A stretch of 64,000 nt of DNA from Nocardioides sp. dk884. Its GTDB lineage: Bacteria; Actinomycetota; Actinomycetes; Propionibacteriales; Nocardioidaceae. Numbering within the stretch: position 1 is the first letter of the stretch; each line of letters begins with the position of its first letter. The notes beneath the pieces were generated by a model. That model was not told where the DNA came from. It worked only from the letters and a program-made list of their open reading frames with translations, and did not search any database. Shown here in pieces: positions 1 to 8,594 of this stretch. The position numbers and the translations under genes were made by a program. The DNA lies in contig NZ_CP045649.1 of NCBI RefSeq assembly GCF_009557055.1, positions 2,827,501-2,891,500 on the forward strand, given 5' to 3'.

Positions 1-440
1 CGACCGGTGTCGTCGAAGGTCTTGGCCTCGAGGCGGGTCAGCAGGCGCAGCGTCTGGGCGTTGCCCTCGAACCCGCCGCAGTCCTCGCTCAGCTCGGCGA
101 GCACCTGCTCGCCGTTGTGACCGAACGGCGGGTGGCCCAGGTCGTGGGCGAGCGCGGCGGTCTCGGCGATGTCGGGCAGGCCACCCAGGGCCCGGGTGAT
201 GTCGCGCGCCACCTGCGCCACCTCGAGGCTGTGGGTGAGCCGGTTGCGCACGAAGTCGTCGGTCTGCGGTCCGACCACCTGGGTCTTGCCGGCGAGGCGG
301 CGCGACGCGGCGGCGTGCACCACCCGCGCCCGGTCGCGCTCGAACGGCGTGCGCGCGGGCGCGTCGACGCGCTTGGGAGGTTCGGGCACGAGGCGCTCGC
401 GGTCCGTGGCGTCGTACAGGGCGAGGGGGTCGGCAGACAT
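1..440 (-). CDS. dgt: Deoxyguanosinetriphosphate triphosphohydrolase-like HD protein (5' part only)
   Basis: N-terminal 146 residues of an HD-superfamily dNTP triphosphohydrolase, running off the left window edge. Family members hydrolyse dNTPs to deoxynucleoside and triphosphate. Visible in the sequence: the opening [20 protein letters not shown], the [13 protein letters not shown] helix with metal-ligand His70, and the HD pair His99-Asp100 inside [15 protein letters not shown], the most diagnostic motif of the family. The ATG at 440 gives a canonical N-terminus. A divergent phospholipase D gene starts about 100 bp away. In actinobacteria dgt usually precedes dnaG, which would lie outside the window. 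The assignment to the Dgt-like family is firm; exact substrate range is not visible. Confidence 0.9.
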   Translation of the reverse strand, partial: MSADPLALYDATDRERLVPEPPKRVDAPARTPFERDRARVVHAAASRRLAGKTQVVGPQTDDFVRNRLTHSLEVAQVARDITRALGGLPDIAETAALAHDLGHPPFGHNGEQVLAELSEDCGGFEGNAQTLRLLTRLEAKTFDDTG

Positions 441-544
441 CGCGTCCGACTGTAGGCCCTCCCGGGGACGACCCCGCAGGTCAGCCTGTCGAGATCAGTC
501 CCGCGGAGTTGGACGCCGCGGTGCCCCTCCCTGATCATCCGGTC

Positions 545-2179
545 ATGCCCGAACGCCCGCACCACGCAGCGAAGTGGCTGCTCAGCGCCCGCGAGCGCGG
601 CAACCCGTCCACCCGCCTCGACGCGCGACACTCGGGCGGCGCCGGCTGGTCGTCGGGCAACCGGGCCCGGCCGCTGGTCGACGGGGCGTCGTACTTCGCC
701 GACCTCTACGAGCACCTCGAGGCGACCCGCACGGGCGACCTGGTGCTGTTCGCCGACTGGCAGAGCAACCCCGACCAGCAGCTCACCGACGACCCCGAGA
801 GCACCATCGTGGAGGTGCTCGGCCGTGCCCTCGACCGCGGTGTCGACGTGCGCGCCCTGGTCTGGCGCTCCCACCTCGGCAAGCTGGGCTACAGCGCCGA
901 CGAGCACCGCGACCTCGGCCGACAGCTGCAGAAGCGCGGTGCCGACGTGGTCCTCGACATGCGGGTGCGCGCCAACGGCTCGCACCACCAGAAGATGGTG
1001 GTGGTGCGCCACCGCGACGACCCGTCCCGCGACATCGCCTACGTCGGTGGCCTGGACCTGTGCCACGGGCGCCGCGACGATTCCGCCCACGGCGGCGACC
1101 CGCAGGCCGAGCCCATCTCCGCCGAGTACGGCGAGCGCCCACCGTGGCACGACGTGCAGGTCGCCCTCGAGGGCCCCGTCGTCCACGACGTCGAGACGGT
1201 CTTCCGCGAACGCTGGGAGGACACCACGCCGCCGACGCGCAGCCCGCTGCGACGCCGCCGCGACGCCGCCCTGCGCCTCGACGAGGAGCGCCGCCCGCTG
1301 CCGCCGCAGGCACCCCCGCCTCCCCCGCGGGAGGAGGACCACACGGTGCAGCTGCTCCGCACCTACCCCAGCCTGGGGCCCGGCTGGGCCTACGACTTCG
1401 CGCCCGACGGCGAGCGCTCCGTCGCCCGGGGCTACAGCAAGGCCGTCGGCGCCGCCCGGTCGCTGATCTACCTCGAGGACCAGTTCCTGTGGGGTCGGGA
1501 GATGAGCGACGTGCTCGTCGCGGCCCTCCAGGACAACCCCGGACTGCGCCTGGTCTGCGTGCTCCCCCACTTCCCCGACCATGACGGCTGGTTCGCCCGC
1601 GACCCCCAGATCGTGGGCCGGCTGCGCGCGATCCGCCGCCTCCAGCTCCAGTTCAACGAGCGGGTCGCGTTCTACGGCCTGGAGAACGAGGCGGGGACAC
1701 CCGTCTACGTCCACGCCAAGGTCTGCGTCATCGACGACGTCTGGACGTCGGTCGGCTCGGACAACTTCTGCCGCCGCTCCTGGACCCACGACTCCGAGCT
1801 GTCAGCGGTCGTGCTCGACGAGGAGCCGGCGGGCGGCTACGGGCAGTGGCTGCGGCTCCGCCTCGCTGCGGAGCACCTGGACCGGATGGAGTCCCAGGAG
1901 CTCGCCGCGGTGACCGCGACGCACGAGCCCAAGCTGTTCGACGTGATGGCCGACTGCGTGGACGCCGAGGCGCAGTTCGAGCTCTTCGCGCAGAGCGCCG
2001 ACGCCCTGGACGCCTGGCACGCGGGCGGACGCCGCGGCCCGCGGCCCGCCGGGCGGCTGCGCCGGCTGCAGACTCCCACGCTCCCGGTCGCCCGCCAGCT
2101 GCTGGCCGCACCGTGGTATCGCTATCTCCACGACCCCGACGGGCGTCCCGGGCGCATCCGCCGGCGGCGTACGTTCTGA
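545..2179 (+). CDS. Phospholipase D family protein with two HKD-type motifs
   Basis: A 544-residue phospholipase D superfamily protein with two catalytic modules. The second motif is complete: His390, Lys392 and Asp397 in HAKVCVIDD, followed by GSDNFCRRSW. The first motif is HHQKMVVVR (His148, Lys150), where Arg stands at the place where the HxKxxxxD consensus has Asp. No signal peptide is seen, so it is probably cytoplasmic or membrane-peripheral. It may act on phospholipids, but the substrate cannot be read from the sequence. The frame is open from a TTG at 509, but the ATG at 545 (MPERPHHAAKWLL) gives a more usual start. It ends 25 bp before the AI-2E permease gene, so the two may be cotranscribed. 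Confidence 0.88.
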   Translation: MPERPHHAAKWLLSARERGNPSTRLDARHSGGAGWSSGNRARPLVDGASYFADLYEHLEATRTGDLVLFADWQSNPDQQLTDDPESTIVEVLGRALDRGVDVRALVWRSHLGKLGYSADEHRDLGRQLQKRGADVVLDMRVRANGSHHQKMVVVRHRDDPSRDIAYVGGLDLCHGRRDDSAHGGDPQAEPISAEYGERPPWHDVQVALEGPVVHDVETVFRERWEDTTPPTRSPLRRRRDAALRLDEERRPLPPQAPPPPPREEDHTVQLLRTYPSLGPGWAYDFAPDGERSVARGYSKAVGAARSLIYLEDQFLWGREMSDVLVAALQDNPGLRLVCVLPHFPDHDGWFARDPQIVGRLRAIRRLQLQFNERVAFYGLENEAGTPVYVHAKVCVIDDVWTSVGSDNFCRRSWTHDSELSAVVLDEEPAGGYGQWLRLRLAAEHLDRMESQELAAVTATHEPKLFDVMADCVDAEAQFELFAQSADALDAWHAGGRRGPRPAGRLRRLQTPTLPVARQLLAAPWYRYLHDPDGRPGRIRRRRTF

Positions 2180-2204
2180 GCATGCTGCGACAGGAAGGCC
2201 GACC

Positions 2205-3389
2205 GTGACCGCCTCCACCCCTGCCCCTGCCCCGCGTTCCCGTGAGCAGGTGATCGCGCGCGGGCTGGAGTGGTGCGCGCGCTGGAGCGCCCGCTGGATC
2301 CTGATCTTCATCGCGCTGTGGCTGGCCAGCAAGGTGCTCGGCCAGATGTGGACGATCCTGCTGCCGGTCGTCCTGGCGCTGATCGTGTCCACGGTGCTCG
2401 CGCCGATCTCCTGGTTCCTCGAGCGGCGTCTGCGGATGCCCCCGTCGCTGGCCGCCGCCAGCACGCTGCTCGGCGCGATCGCCGCGATCGTCGCGATCGG
2501 GTTCGCGCTGGCCCCGTCCACCGCCGGCCAGGCGGGCGCGATCGCCGACGACGCGGCCGCCGGCCTGGACCGCATCGCGCAGTGGCTGCGCGACTCCGAC
2601 CTGGTCACCGGCAAGCAGGTCGACACCGCGATCGACGCGGTGCAGGACAAGCTCACCGCCTCTGCCTCGACCATCGCCTCCGGCGTCCTGGTCGGGGTCG
2701 GTGCGGTCACCAGCGCACTGGTGACGCTCATCGTCACCTTGATCCTGACGTTCCTCTTCCTCAAGGACGGGCGCCGCTTCCTGCCCTGGCTGCGCCGTCT
2801 CGCCGGCCCCAGCGTGGGCACCCACCTCGCCGAGGTCCTCGGCCGGGCCTGGGCGACGCTGGGCGGGTTCATCCGCACCCAGGCCCTGGTGAGCGCGATC
2901 GACGCGGTCTTCATCGGCCTGGGACTCGTGCTCGTCGGCGTCCCGCTCGCGCTGCCGCTGGCCGTGCTCACGTTCTTCGGCGGTTTCGTGCCGATCGTCG
3001 GCGCCTTCGTGGTCGGCGCGCTCGCGGTGCTGGTCGCGCTCGTCTCCAACGGCTGGGTGGGCGCGCTGATCATCCTCGGTGTCGTGCTCGCCGTGCAGCA
3101 GCTGGAGGGCAACGTGCTCTCCCCGTGGCTGCAGTCGCGCAGCATGAGCCTCCACGCCGCCGTGGTGCTCCTGTCCGTCGCCCTCGGATCCTCTCTGTTC
3201 GGCATCGTCGGCGCGTTCCTGGCAGTGCCCGTGACCGCGATGATCGCGGTGGTCTTCCGCTACCTCGACGAGCAGGTCACCGCCCGCTCCGAGGCCCCGG
3301 TCGTGTCGGCGCCGCCCGCGGACGCGGCCGACGACGACGCAGACACCGGACCTCGGCGCGGTCCGGAGCCCGAGACCCCGCCGGCCTGA
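2205..3389 (+). CDS. AI-2E family (TerC/PerM-like) membrane transporter
   Basis: A 394-residue integral membrane protein of the AI-2E/PerM permease family. It shows paired hydrophobic helices near the N-terminus (WILIFIALWLASKVL, ILLPVVLALIVSTVLAP), a hydrophilic middle with the DSDLVTGKQVDTAIDAVQDKL segment, then a cluster of helices including LALPLAVLTFFGGFVPIVGAF, the family's most conserved stretch. The C-terminus is an acidic, proline-rich cytoplasmic tail. The start is GTG at 2205 behind an AGGAAG-like ribosome site. Family members are linked to autoinducer-2 or ion efflux, but substrates of most actinobacterial members are unknown. It lies directly after the phospholipase D gene, and hairpin terminators follow. 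Confidence 0.88.
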   Translation: MTASTPAPAPRSREQVIARGLEWCARWSARWILIFIALWLASKVLGQMWTILLPVVLALIVSTVLAPISWFLERRLRMPPSLAAASTLLGAIAAIVAIGFALAPSTAGQAGAIADDAAAGLDRIAQWLRDSDLVTGKQVDTAIDAVQDKLTASASTIASGVLVGVGAVTSALVTLIVTLILTFLFLKDGRRFLPWLRRLAGPSVGTHLAEVLGRAWATLGGFIRTQALVSAIDAVFIGLGLVLVGVPLALPLAVLTFFGGFVPIVGAFVVGALAVLVALVSNGWVGALIILGVVLAVQQLEGNVLSPWLQSRSMSLHAAVVLLSVALGSSLFGIVGAFLAVPVTAMIAVVFRYLDEQVTARSEAPVVSAPPADAADDDADTGPRRGPEPETPPA

Positions 3390-3394
3390 GCAGT

Positions 3395-3420
3395 CCCCCG
3401 GGGCGCGACCGGTCCGGGGG
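3395..3420 (+). terminator. GC-rich hairpin after the AI-2E permease gene
   Basis: CCCCCGG at 3395-3401 pairs with CCGGGGG at 3414-3420 across a 12-nt loop, 5 bp after the permease stop. There is no T-run, as is usual for actinobacterial terminators. Confidence 0.45.
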
Positions 3421-3553
3421 CCGCGCCCTCGCGGAGGTGCTGGGTCGACTACCGGCCGAGAGCCGCCTGGGTGCGGTCGGCGTCGACCTGGCCCCGGTCC
3501 CCGTCGACGGCCTCGAGGTGGTGGAGCCGGGCCACTGTAGGCACGAACGCGGC

Positions 3554-3586
3554 GAGCCGGGCCGCCCCGAAGGGACGGCCCGGCTC
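3554..3586. terminator. Bidirectional hairpin between convergent genes
   Basis: A perfect 11-bp stem, GAGCCGGGCCG (3554-3564) with CGGCCCGGCTC (3576-3586), and an extra CCC/GGG pairing in the loop. It lies between the plus-strand permease and the minus-strand M15-like gene (stop at 3610), so it can serve both. Confidence 0.6.
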
Positions 3587-3609
3587 AGCGGCGTACGACG
3601 AGAGGTTGC

Positions 3610-4521
3610 TCAGTAGGTCGTGACGTGCACGTGGTCGTAGTGGTTGGCGGTGACCGAACCGCGGTCCTCCATGCCTCGCCACCCTTCGCCGGAGCGCTCG
3701 ACCGACCAGATCTGCTGGGCGTAGATCAGGTAGCTGACGCCGAGCTCGGCGCGGTTCTCGCGGATGAACTCCGCGATCTCCCAGCCGAGGTCGCCGCTGA
3801 CCATGATGTCGACGGCCAGGCCCTGACCGTGCTCGCCGTCGCTGCGCAGCGTGCCGTAGGTGGTGATCTCCGGGAACGCCGCACAGACCGCCTGGTGCAC
3901 CGCGACGATGTTCGGGCTCACACCGGAGGGCACCGATGTGCCGTTGGTGCACGCGCCGCCGATGCCGGCGACCGGCTCCTCGGCGCTGAGGTAGCCGGAG
4001 GTGACCCAGCGCGACGCGCCGTCGATGACGACCTCGTCGCGGCCGTAGAGCTCACGACCGGTGATCAGGACCTTGTCGCCGGCCTCGAGGGTGCCGACCT
4101 GCGTGGCCTGCTCGCCCGGGAGGGTCCACAGGTTGAGGTCCTCGGTCACCCAGAGCCGGGTGTCGGCCTGGTCGATCGCGGACCGCACGGCGGCCGGGTC
4201 CATCATCTTCTCGGCCGGGGTGAGCTCGCGGAGCTCGAAGCGCGAGGCGCTGCGGGAGAGCACGGGGCGGCGCTCGGCCGCCTGGGTGGGAGCGGGGGTG
4301 GCCGCTGCCTTGCTGGGCGCGGCGGAGGCGGAGGGCGTCGTCTTCGCGACGGCGCTCACGCTGGAGCTGGAGGCGTGGAGCACCTCGGAGCCGTTGGGCT
4401 CGCCCAGGGTGACCCCCAGGGCGACGGCTGATGCGGTTGCCAGGACAGCCAGGGGGGCGGCGATCACAGTGGCACGGGGCGTACGGCGGGCATTGGTTTC
4501 CCGCTTGTGGCGATGTGCCAC
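3610..4521 (-). CDS. Secreted SH3-domain protein with M15-like (ARB-07466 type) cell-wall domain
   Basis: A 303-residue exported protein. Behind a basic start (VAHRHKRETNARR) is one hydrophobic signal/anchor segment (ATVIAAPLAVLATASAVAL), then an Ala/Ser/Pro-rich linker. An SH3b domain (around DLNLWTLPGEQATQVG) follows. The C-terminal domain has the metal-ligand pattern of D,D-carboxypeptidase-like M15 folds: His231 and Asp238 in EHGQGLAVD, and HVHV near the end (His297, His299). It probably acts on, or binds, peptidoglycan outside the cell. The frame is open back to 4662, but GTG at 4521 has AAAGGA eight bases upstream and gives a typical secretion start; the extra 47 residues would cover a hairpin leader. 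It follows the dus gene on the same strand with a 158-bp gap. Confidence 0.8.
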   Translation of the reverse strand: MAHRHKRETNARRTPRATVIAAPLAVLATASAVALGVTLGEPNGSEVLHASSSSVSAVAKTTPSASAAPSKAAATPAPTQAAERRPVLSRSASRFELRELTPAEKMMDPAAVRSAIDQADTRLWVTEDLNLWTLPGEQATQVGTLEAGDKVLITGRELYGRDEVVIDGASRWVTSGYLSAEEPVAGIGGACTNGTSVPSGVSPNIVAVHQAVCAAFPEITTYGTLRSDGEHGQGLAVDIMVSGDLGWEIAEFIRENRAELGVSYLIYAQQIWSVERSGEGWRGMEDRGSVTANHYDHVHVTTY

Positions 4522-4556
4522 AGCGCTGATCCTTTGCTGTTGCGGGGCAGAAACAC

Positions 4557-4589
4557 GCGCCGGTTCCGCAGGTTGCGGGTCCCCGGCGC
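4557..4589 (-). promoter_or_regulatory. Structured 5' leader hairpin of the M15-like gene
   Basis: Read on the minus strand, GCGCCGG pairs perfectly with CCGGCGC (7 bp). An asymmetric internal loop follows (GGAC opposite AA), then a second 5-bp stem CCGCA/TGCGG closed by a 3-nt loop. It sits 36 bp before the start codon and its ribosome site. Cell-wall hydrolase genes of actinobacteria are often controlled by cyclic-di-AMP riboswitches, but I could not find that riboswitch's conserved core here, so the class is unknown. Confidence 0.35.
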
Positions 4590-4679
4590 TTGCGCCAGAC
4601 AACCACATGCCGCGGAGCCGTCCCCAATCTTTGGGTGTTTTCAGCACCGTGTGTCGCCTCACGCCGCCACCCGGCGGGG

Positions 4680-5852
4680 TCAGCCTCCGGAGCCCGCGTC
4701 CAGGTCGTCGACGACGGCGCAGCCGGCGCCGTCGGAGTCATCCAGCCACCCCTCCGGGAGTGCGACCCGCTTGCGCGCGGAGCCCTGCCGGCCGCGGGGC
4801 GCGCCGAGCTCGGAGGCCGGGAACGGCTCGGTCGGGTCGAGCTCGTCGAGCAGCCGGTCCAGGGCGGCGAGGCTGTCGACCAGGCCCAGGTTGCGGCGCA
4901 GCTCCCCGCCCGCACGGAAGCCCTTGAGATACCACGAGACGTGCTTGCGGAACTCCTTGCAGCCGCGCTCCTCCCCCATGTGCTGGGCGAGCAGCTCAGC
5001 GTGGCGGCGCATCATCGCGCAGACCTCGCCGAGCGCCGGGAGCGTGGCGAGCTCCTCGCCGGCGAACGCGGCCGCGAGGTCGCGGAACAGCCACGGCCGG
5101 CCCAGGCAGCCGCGGCCGACCACGACGCCGGCGGCACCGGTGTGCGACATCATCCGCAGCGCGTCGGCCGCCTCCCAGATGTCGCCGTTGCCCAGGACCG
5201 GGATGTCGACGTGCGCGACCAGCTCGCCGATCGCGTCCCAGTCGGCGACACCGGAGTAGGCCTGCTCCACCGTGCGCCCGTGCAGCGCGATGGCGGCGCA
5301 CCCGGACTCCTGGGCGATGCGCCCGGCGTCGAGGTAGGTCAGGTGGTCCGCGTCGATGCCCTTACGGGTCTTCATCGTCACCGGCACGTCGTACGGCGTG
5401 GCCGCGGCGACCGCCTCCTCGAGGATGCGGGCCAGCAGCCCGCGCTTCCACGGCAGCGCCCCGCCGCCGCCCTTGCGGGTGACCTTGGGGACCGGGCAGC
5501 CGAAGTTGAGGTCGATGTGGGCGACGCCGTACTCCTCGCACAGGATCTGCGCGGCCCGGCCCACGGTGACCGGGTCGGTGCCGTAGAGCTGCACCGAGCG
5601 GGTCGTCTCCAGCTCGTCGAACACGAGCATGTCGCGGGTGTGCTGGTCGCCCTCGACCAGCCCGCGGGAGGTGATCATCTCGCAGACGTAGAGCCCCGCG
5701 CCCTGCTCGGCGCACAGCCGCCGGAACGCCGCGTTGGTGACCCCGGCCATCGGGGCCAGGACGACCGGCGTCGCGACCTGCAGCGACCCGAGCCGCAGGC
5801 CAGGGAAGGCCGCGTGCGCGGGCGTGCGGGGAGCGGAGGTCGTGGTGGTCAC
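4680..5852 (-). CDS. dus: tRNA-dihydrouridine synthase (DusB-like)
   Basis: An FMN-dependent TIM-barrel enzyme of about 390 residues that reduces uridines in the tRNA D-loop with NADPH. Diagnostic stretches are VVLAPMAGVTNAAFRRL near the N-terminus, the catalytic-cysteine motif NFGCPVPKVTRKGGG, VTMKTRKG, ALHGRTVEQAYSG, VLGNGDIWEA and VVVGRGCLGRPW (FMN phosphate site). The open frame extends upstream to 5921, but the GTG at 5852 (VTTTTSAPRTPAH) or the GTG two codons before it better fits the family length; no clear ribosome site is visible. The C-terminal tail after EPFPASELG is an Asp/Gly-rich extension not needed for the fold. Confidence 0.93.
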   Translation of the reverse strand: MTTTTSAPRTPAHAAFPGLRLGSLQVATPVVLAPMAGVTNAAFRRLCAEQGAGLYVCEMITSRGLVEGDQHTRDMLVFDELETTRSVQLYGTDPVTVGRAAQILCEEYGVAHIDLNFGCPVPKVTRKGGGGALPWKRGLLARILEEAVAAATPYDVPVTMKTRKGIDADHLTYLDAGRIAQESGCAAIALHGRTVEQAYSGVADWDAIGELVAHVDIPVLGNGDIWEAADALRMMSHTGAAGVVVGRGCLGRPWLFRDLAAAFAGEELATLPALGEVCAMMRRHAELLAQHMGEERGCKEFRKHVSWYLKGFRAGGELRRNLGLVDSLAALDRLLDELDPTEPFPASELGAPRGRQGSARKRVALPEGWLDDSDGAGCAVVDDLDAGSGG

Positions 5853-5911
5853 GCGCACATTGTCGACCGCTCGGCGCAGGCCCCCAAATTGCTCGCCCGG
5901 TCCGGACGCGG

Positions 5912-5946
5912 CGAGCGGCACGCAGGCGTGACCTGCGTGCCGCTCG
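5912..5946. terminator. 15-bp perfect hairpin terminator
   Basis: CGAGCGGCACGCAGG (5912-5926) pairs perfectly with its complement at 5932-5946 over a 5-nt loop (CGTGA). It lies just after the lipoprotein gene stop on the minus strand (5952), so it probably ends that transcript. No U-tract follows. Confidence 0.6.
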
Positions 5947-5951
5947 TGGTC

Positions 5952-6713
5952 TCAGTTCTTCTTCTTGCCCGGCTTCGCGGGCTCACCGAGCGTGCGGACC
6001 TTGCCGGTCCAGGTGATCGGGTCGAACTCCTCGGTGGGCCGGAAGCTCACCGCGGTCAGCCGCCCGCGGTCCGGCGCGAGGTAGACCAGGCAGACGTCGC
6101 GCTCCTGCCCGGGACGGAACTTCTTCGGCAGGTCCCCGCTGTCGCAGGGCTCGAACGTGCTCGCGAAGCGCGAGTAGCGCACCAGGGTGTTCTTGGCATC
6201 GACGATGTAGAGCGGCACCTCGACGCCGCCGAGGTCGGTGTCACCGACGTTGGCCACCCGCGCCCGCACGAAGTACGGCGTGGTGCGGCGCACCGCAGGC
6301 TCCAGCTTCCAGCCCTCGAAGGACTTCTCGAAGGTGGTGCGCTCCAGGCGGTTCACGGTGATCTCGAGGACGCCGACGGTCTTCTGCCGCGGCTCCCACG
6401 CGACGACCGCGGTGTCCCCGAGCTCCAGCTCCGTGCCCGGCTCGGTCAGCTCCACGCCCTCGGGCACCGGCAGGTACGGCTCGGCCGTCTCCGATCCGCC
6501 GTCACCGGGCTCCGCGCCGGACGACGACCCCGAGCCGGTGCCGGCCGAGCCGTCGCTCGTGGTCGCAGCGGAGCTCCCCGCGTCACCGGAGCCGGTGTCG
6601 CCGCCGTCGTCGGAGGAGCAGCCCGCGAGCAGGGCCGCACCCAGCGCCAGCGCCGCGACCGAGGAGGTCGCGGCGCCCAGCATCCGCCGTAGGGGGCTCG
6701 CTGCGGTGCGCAC
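5952..6713 (-). CDS. Secreted lipoprotein of unknown function
   Basis: A 253-residue lipoprotein. The signal peptide ends in the lipobox LLAGC, so Cys32 is the likely lipidation site. A 45-residue Ser/Gly/Asp/Glu-rich linker follows and then a beta-rich domain (VAWEPRQKTVGVLEITVNRL ... YFVRARVANVGDTDLGG ... CLVYLAPDRGRLTAVSF) that reads like an immunoglobulin-type fold similar to DUF4352 proteins. Two cysteines (CDSGDL and DVCLVYL) may form a disulphide. The C-terminus is basic (KPGKKKN). It lies 10 bp after glyS on the same strand and may be cotranscribed with it. Function is not deducible. Confidence 0.8.
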   Translation of the reverse strand: MRTAASPLRRMLGAATSSVAALALGAALLAGCSSDDGGDTGSGDAGSSAATTSDGSAGTGSGSSSGAEPGDGGSETAEPYLPVPEGVELTEPGTELELGDTAVVAWEPRQKTVGVLEITVNRLERTTFEKSFEGWKLEPAVRRTTPYFVRARVANVGDTDLGGVEVPLYIVDAKNTLVRYSRFASTFEPCDSGDLPKKFRPGQERDVCLVYLAPDRGRLTAVSFRPTEEFDPITWTGKVRTLGEPAKPGKKKN

Positions 6714-6723
6714 GGGACCTCGC

Positions 6724-8121
6724 TCAGCAGCCGAGCAGGCGCTCGGCGAAGTAGCGGCTGATCCCGTCGAGGCTGATGCGCTCCTGCTCCATCGTGTCGC
6801 GCGAGCGCACCGTGACCGCGTTGTCCTCGAGGGTGTCGAAGTCGACGGTCACGCAGAACGGCGTGCCGATCTCGTCCTGGCGGCGGTAACGGCGACCGAT
6901 CGCGCCGGAGTCGTCGAAGTCGACGTTCCAGTTGCGGCGCAGCTCGGCGGCCAGGTCCTTGGCCTTCGGGGACAGGTCGGCGTTGCGGCTCAGCGGCAGC
7001 ACCGCCACCTTGACCGGCGCCAGGCGCGGGTCGAGGCGCAGCACCGTGCGCTTGTCGACGCCGCCCTTGGTGTTGGGGGCCTCGTCCTCGGTGTAGGCGT
7101 CGACCAGGAACGTCATCAGGCTGCGCGAGAGTCCGGCTGCCGGCTCGATGACGTACGGCGTGTAGCGCTCGTTGTTGGCCTGGTCGTAGTAGCTGAGGTC
7201 CTGGCCGGAGTGCTTCGCGTGGGTCGAGAGGTCGAAGTCGGTGCGGTTCGCGATGCCCTCGAGCTCGCCCCACTCCGAGCCGGCGAAGCGGAAGCGGTAC
7301 TCGATGTCGACGGTGCCCTTGGAGTAGTGGGAGAGCTTCTCCTTCGGGTGCTCGAACAGGCGCAGGTTGTCGCGGTCGACGCCGAGGTCGACGTACCAGT
7401 TCAGGCGCTCGTTGATCCAGTACTGGTGCCACTCCTCGTCCTCGCCGGGCTTGACGAAGAACTCCATCTCCATCTGCTCGAACTCGCGGGTGCGGAAGAT
7501 GAAGTTGCCCGGCGTGATCTCGTTGCGGAAGCTCTTGCCGGTCTGGGCGATGCCGAACGGCGGCTTCATGCGGCTGGAGGTCACCACGTTGGCGAAGTTG
7601 AGGAAGATGCCCTGGGCGGTCTCCGGGCGCAGGTAGTGCAGCCCGGAGCCGTCCTCGAGCACGCCGAGGTGGGTCTTGAGCATGCCGGAGAACTCGCGGG
7701 GCTCGGTCCAGGCGCCACGGGTGCCGCAGTTGGCGCAGGCGACGTCCTTGAGGTCGACGTCGTCGGGGTTCGCGATCCCCTTCTTCTCCGCGTAGGCCTC
7801 CTGGAGGTGGTCGGCGCGGAAGCGCTTGTGGCACGACTGGCACTCGGTCAGCGGATCGTTGAAGGTGTCGACGTGGCCGCTGGCCACCCAGGTCTCGCGC
7901 GGCAGGATGATCGAGGAGTCGAGGCCGACGACGTCGTCGCGCGAGGTGACCATCGACTTCCACCACTGGCGCTTGATGTTCTCCTTCAGCTCCACGCCCA
8001 GCGGGCCGTAGTCCCAGGCGGAGCGGGTGCCGCCGTAGATCTCGCCACACGGGTAGACGAACCCCCGGCGCTTGGCGAGAGAGACGACGTGGTCGACGGC
8101 GGATGCGGGCGGCTTGGCCAC
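6724..8121 (-). CDS. glyS: Glycine-tRNA ligase (alpha2 type)
   Basis: Glycyl-tRNA synthetase of the dimeric class II type (465 residues), which charges tRNA-Gly in the cytoplasm. It shows the family N-terminus [20 protein letters not shown], a zinc-binding insert with CQSCH and CANCG, motif 2 ([16 protein letters not shown] ... [15 protein letters not shown]), the EMEFF segment, motif 3 region [14 protein letters not shown] and a C-terminal anticodon-binding domain ([13 protein letters not shown]). The frame is open far upstream, but GTG at 8121 has AGGAG nine bases before it and yields the usual length, starting [13 protein letters not shown]. The downstream neighbour is a lipoprotein gene only 10 bp away. 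Confidence 0.96.
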   Translation of the reverse strand: MAKPPASAVDHVVSLAKRRGFVYPCGEIYGGTRSAWDYGPLGVELKENIKRQWWKSMVTSRDDVVGLDSSIILPRETWVASGHVDTFNDPLTECQSCHKRFRADHLQEAYAEKKGIANPDDVDLKDVACANCGTRGAWTEPREFSGMLKTHLGVLEDGSGLHYLRPETAQGIFLNFANVVTSSRMKPPFGIAQTGKSFRNEITPGNFIFRTREFEQMEMEFFVKPGEDEEWHQYWINERLNWYVDLGVDRDNLRLFEHPKEKLSHYSKGTVDIEYRFRFAGSEWGELEGIANRTDFDLSTHAKHSGQDLSYYDQANNERYTPYVIEPAAGLSRSLMTFLVDAYTEDEAPNTKGGVDKRTVLRLDPRLAPVKVAVLPLSRNADLSPKAKDLAAELRRNWNVDFDDSGAIGRRYRRQDEIGTPFCVTVDFDTLEDNAVTVRSRDTMEQERISLDGISRYFAERLLGC

Positions 8122-8183
8122 TTCGAGGAGCTCCTGTTCGCGGCCGGCTGGCTGCCGACCGAAGTTGGGCGTGCGAGAAGGGA

Positions 8184-8504
8184 TCAGCCTAGCGAGCGCG
8201 AGCGCGCCTCGTTGAGCGCGGCCCCGGGCTCCACGACCTCGTAGGCACCGGGCTCGTCCAGGGCACGGCCGAGCACCGGGACCGCCCGCAGCTTCACGTC
8301 GTACGACGACAGCGCCCGGCGATAGGCGCCGGGCCCCTCCCAGGTGGTGGTCAGCACCCACAGGGCGGGGTCGTCCACGTTGCGGCCGACGGCCCCGGAC
8401 ACGAAGCCGGGACGCTCGGCGAGCGCGGCGCGCGCGTCCTCGAGGGCGACGCGGAACGCGTCCTGCTCCGACGGCGCGATCCGGAAACGGTTGACGACCA
8501 GCAC
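8184..8504 (-). CDS. Antibiotic biosynthesis monooxygenase (ABM) fold protein
   Basis: A 106-residue protein of the ABM/dimeric alpha-beta barrel family. The start [23 protein letters not shown], the middle [35 protein letters not shown] and the C-terminal strand match the ferredoxin-like fold of these small enzymes. Some relatives (HmoB, IsdG-like) degrade haem and others oxidise quinols, and no substrate can be read here. The start is GTG at 8504. It is divergent from znuA, its start lying 54 bp from the nearer Zur box, so the Zur region might influence it, but the promoter reads away from it. Confidence 0.75.
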   Translation of the reverse strand: MLVVNRFRIAPSEQDAFRVALEDARAALAERPGFVSGAVGRNVDDPALWVLTTTWEGPGAYRRALSSYDVKLRAVPVLGRALDEPGAYEVVEPGAALNEARSRSLG

Positions 8505-8557
8505 GCCTCGACCCTAGTGGGCGTGCGAGACGTGGGGACCGACACGTCACCCACCTT

Positions 8558-8594
8558 TTGACAACGATTCTCACCTGTTTGAGAATCGTTCTCA
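8558..8594 (+). promoter_or_regulatory. znuA promoter with two Zur boxes (leaderless start)
   Basis: A near-consensus promoter: TTGACA at 8558-8563, a 17-bp spacer and GAGAAT at 8581-8586, predicting +1 at about 8593, one base before the znuA ATG (8594). Two 15-bp 6-3-6 palindromes overlie it. TGACAACGATTCTCA (8559-8573, one mismatch between arms) covers the -35, and TGAGAATCGTTCTCA (8580-8594, perfect) covers the -10 and start. Their centres are 21 bp apart, two helical turns. The form matches Zur/Fur-family operators, so zinc-bound Zur should block polymerase. Confidence 0.85.

Noticed and set aside
89..1789. 566-codon open frame on the minus strand over the dgt start and phospholipase D gene
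   Set aside because: It runs antisense to the HKD protein and crosses dgt in the wrong frame; both real genes have clear motifs.
4522..4679. Cyclic-di-AMP (ydaO-type) riboswitch before the M15-like gene
   Set aside because: The host gene type fits, but the conserved core strings of that riboswitch could not be found; only a generic structured leader is claimed.
4590..6692. 700-codon open frame on the plus strand opposite dus and the lipoprotein gene
   Set aside because: Shadow of the real minus-strand genes; composition biased and no recognisable motif.
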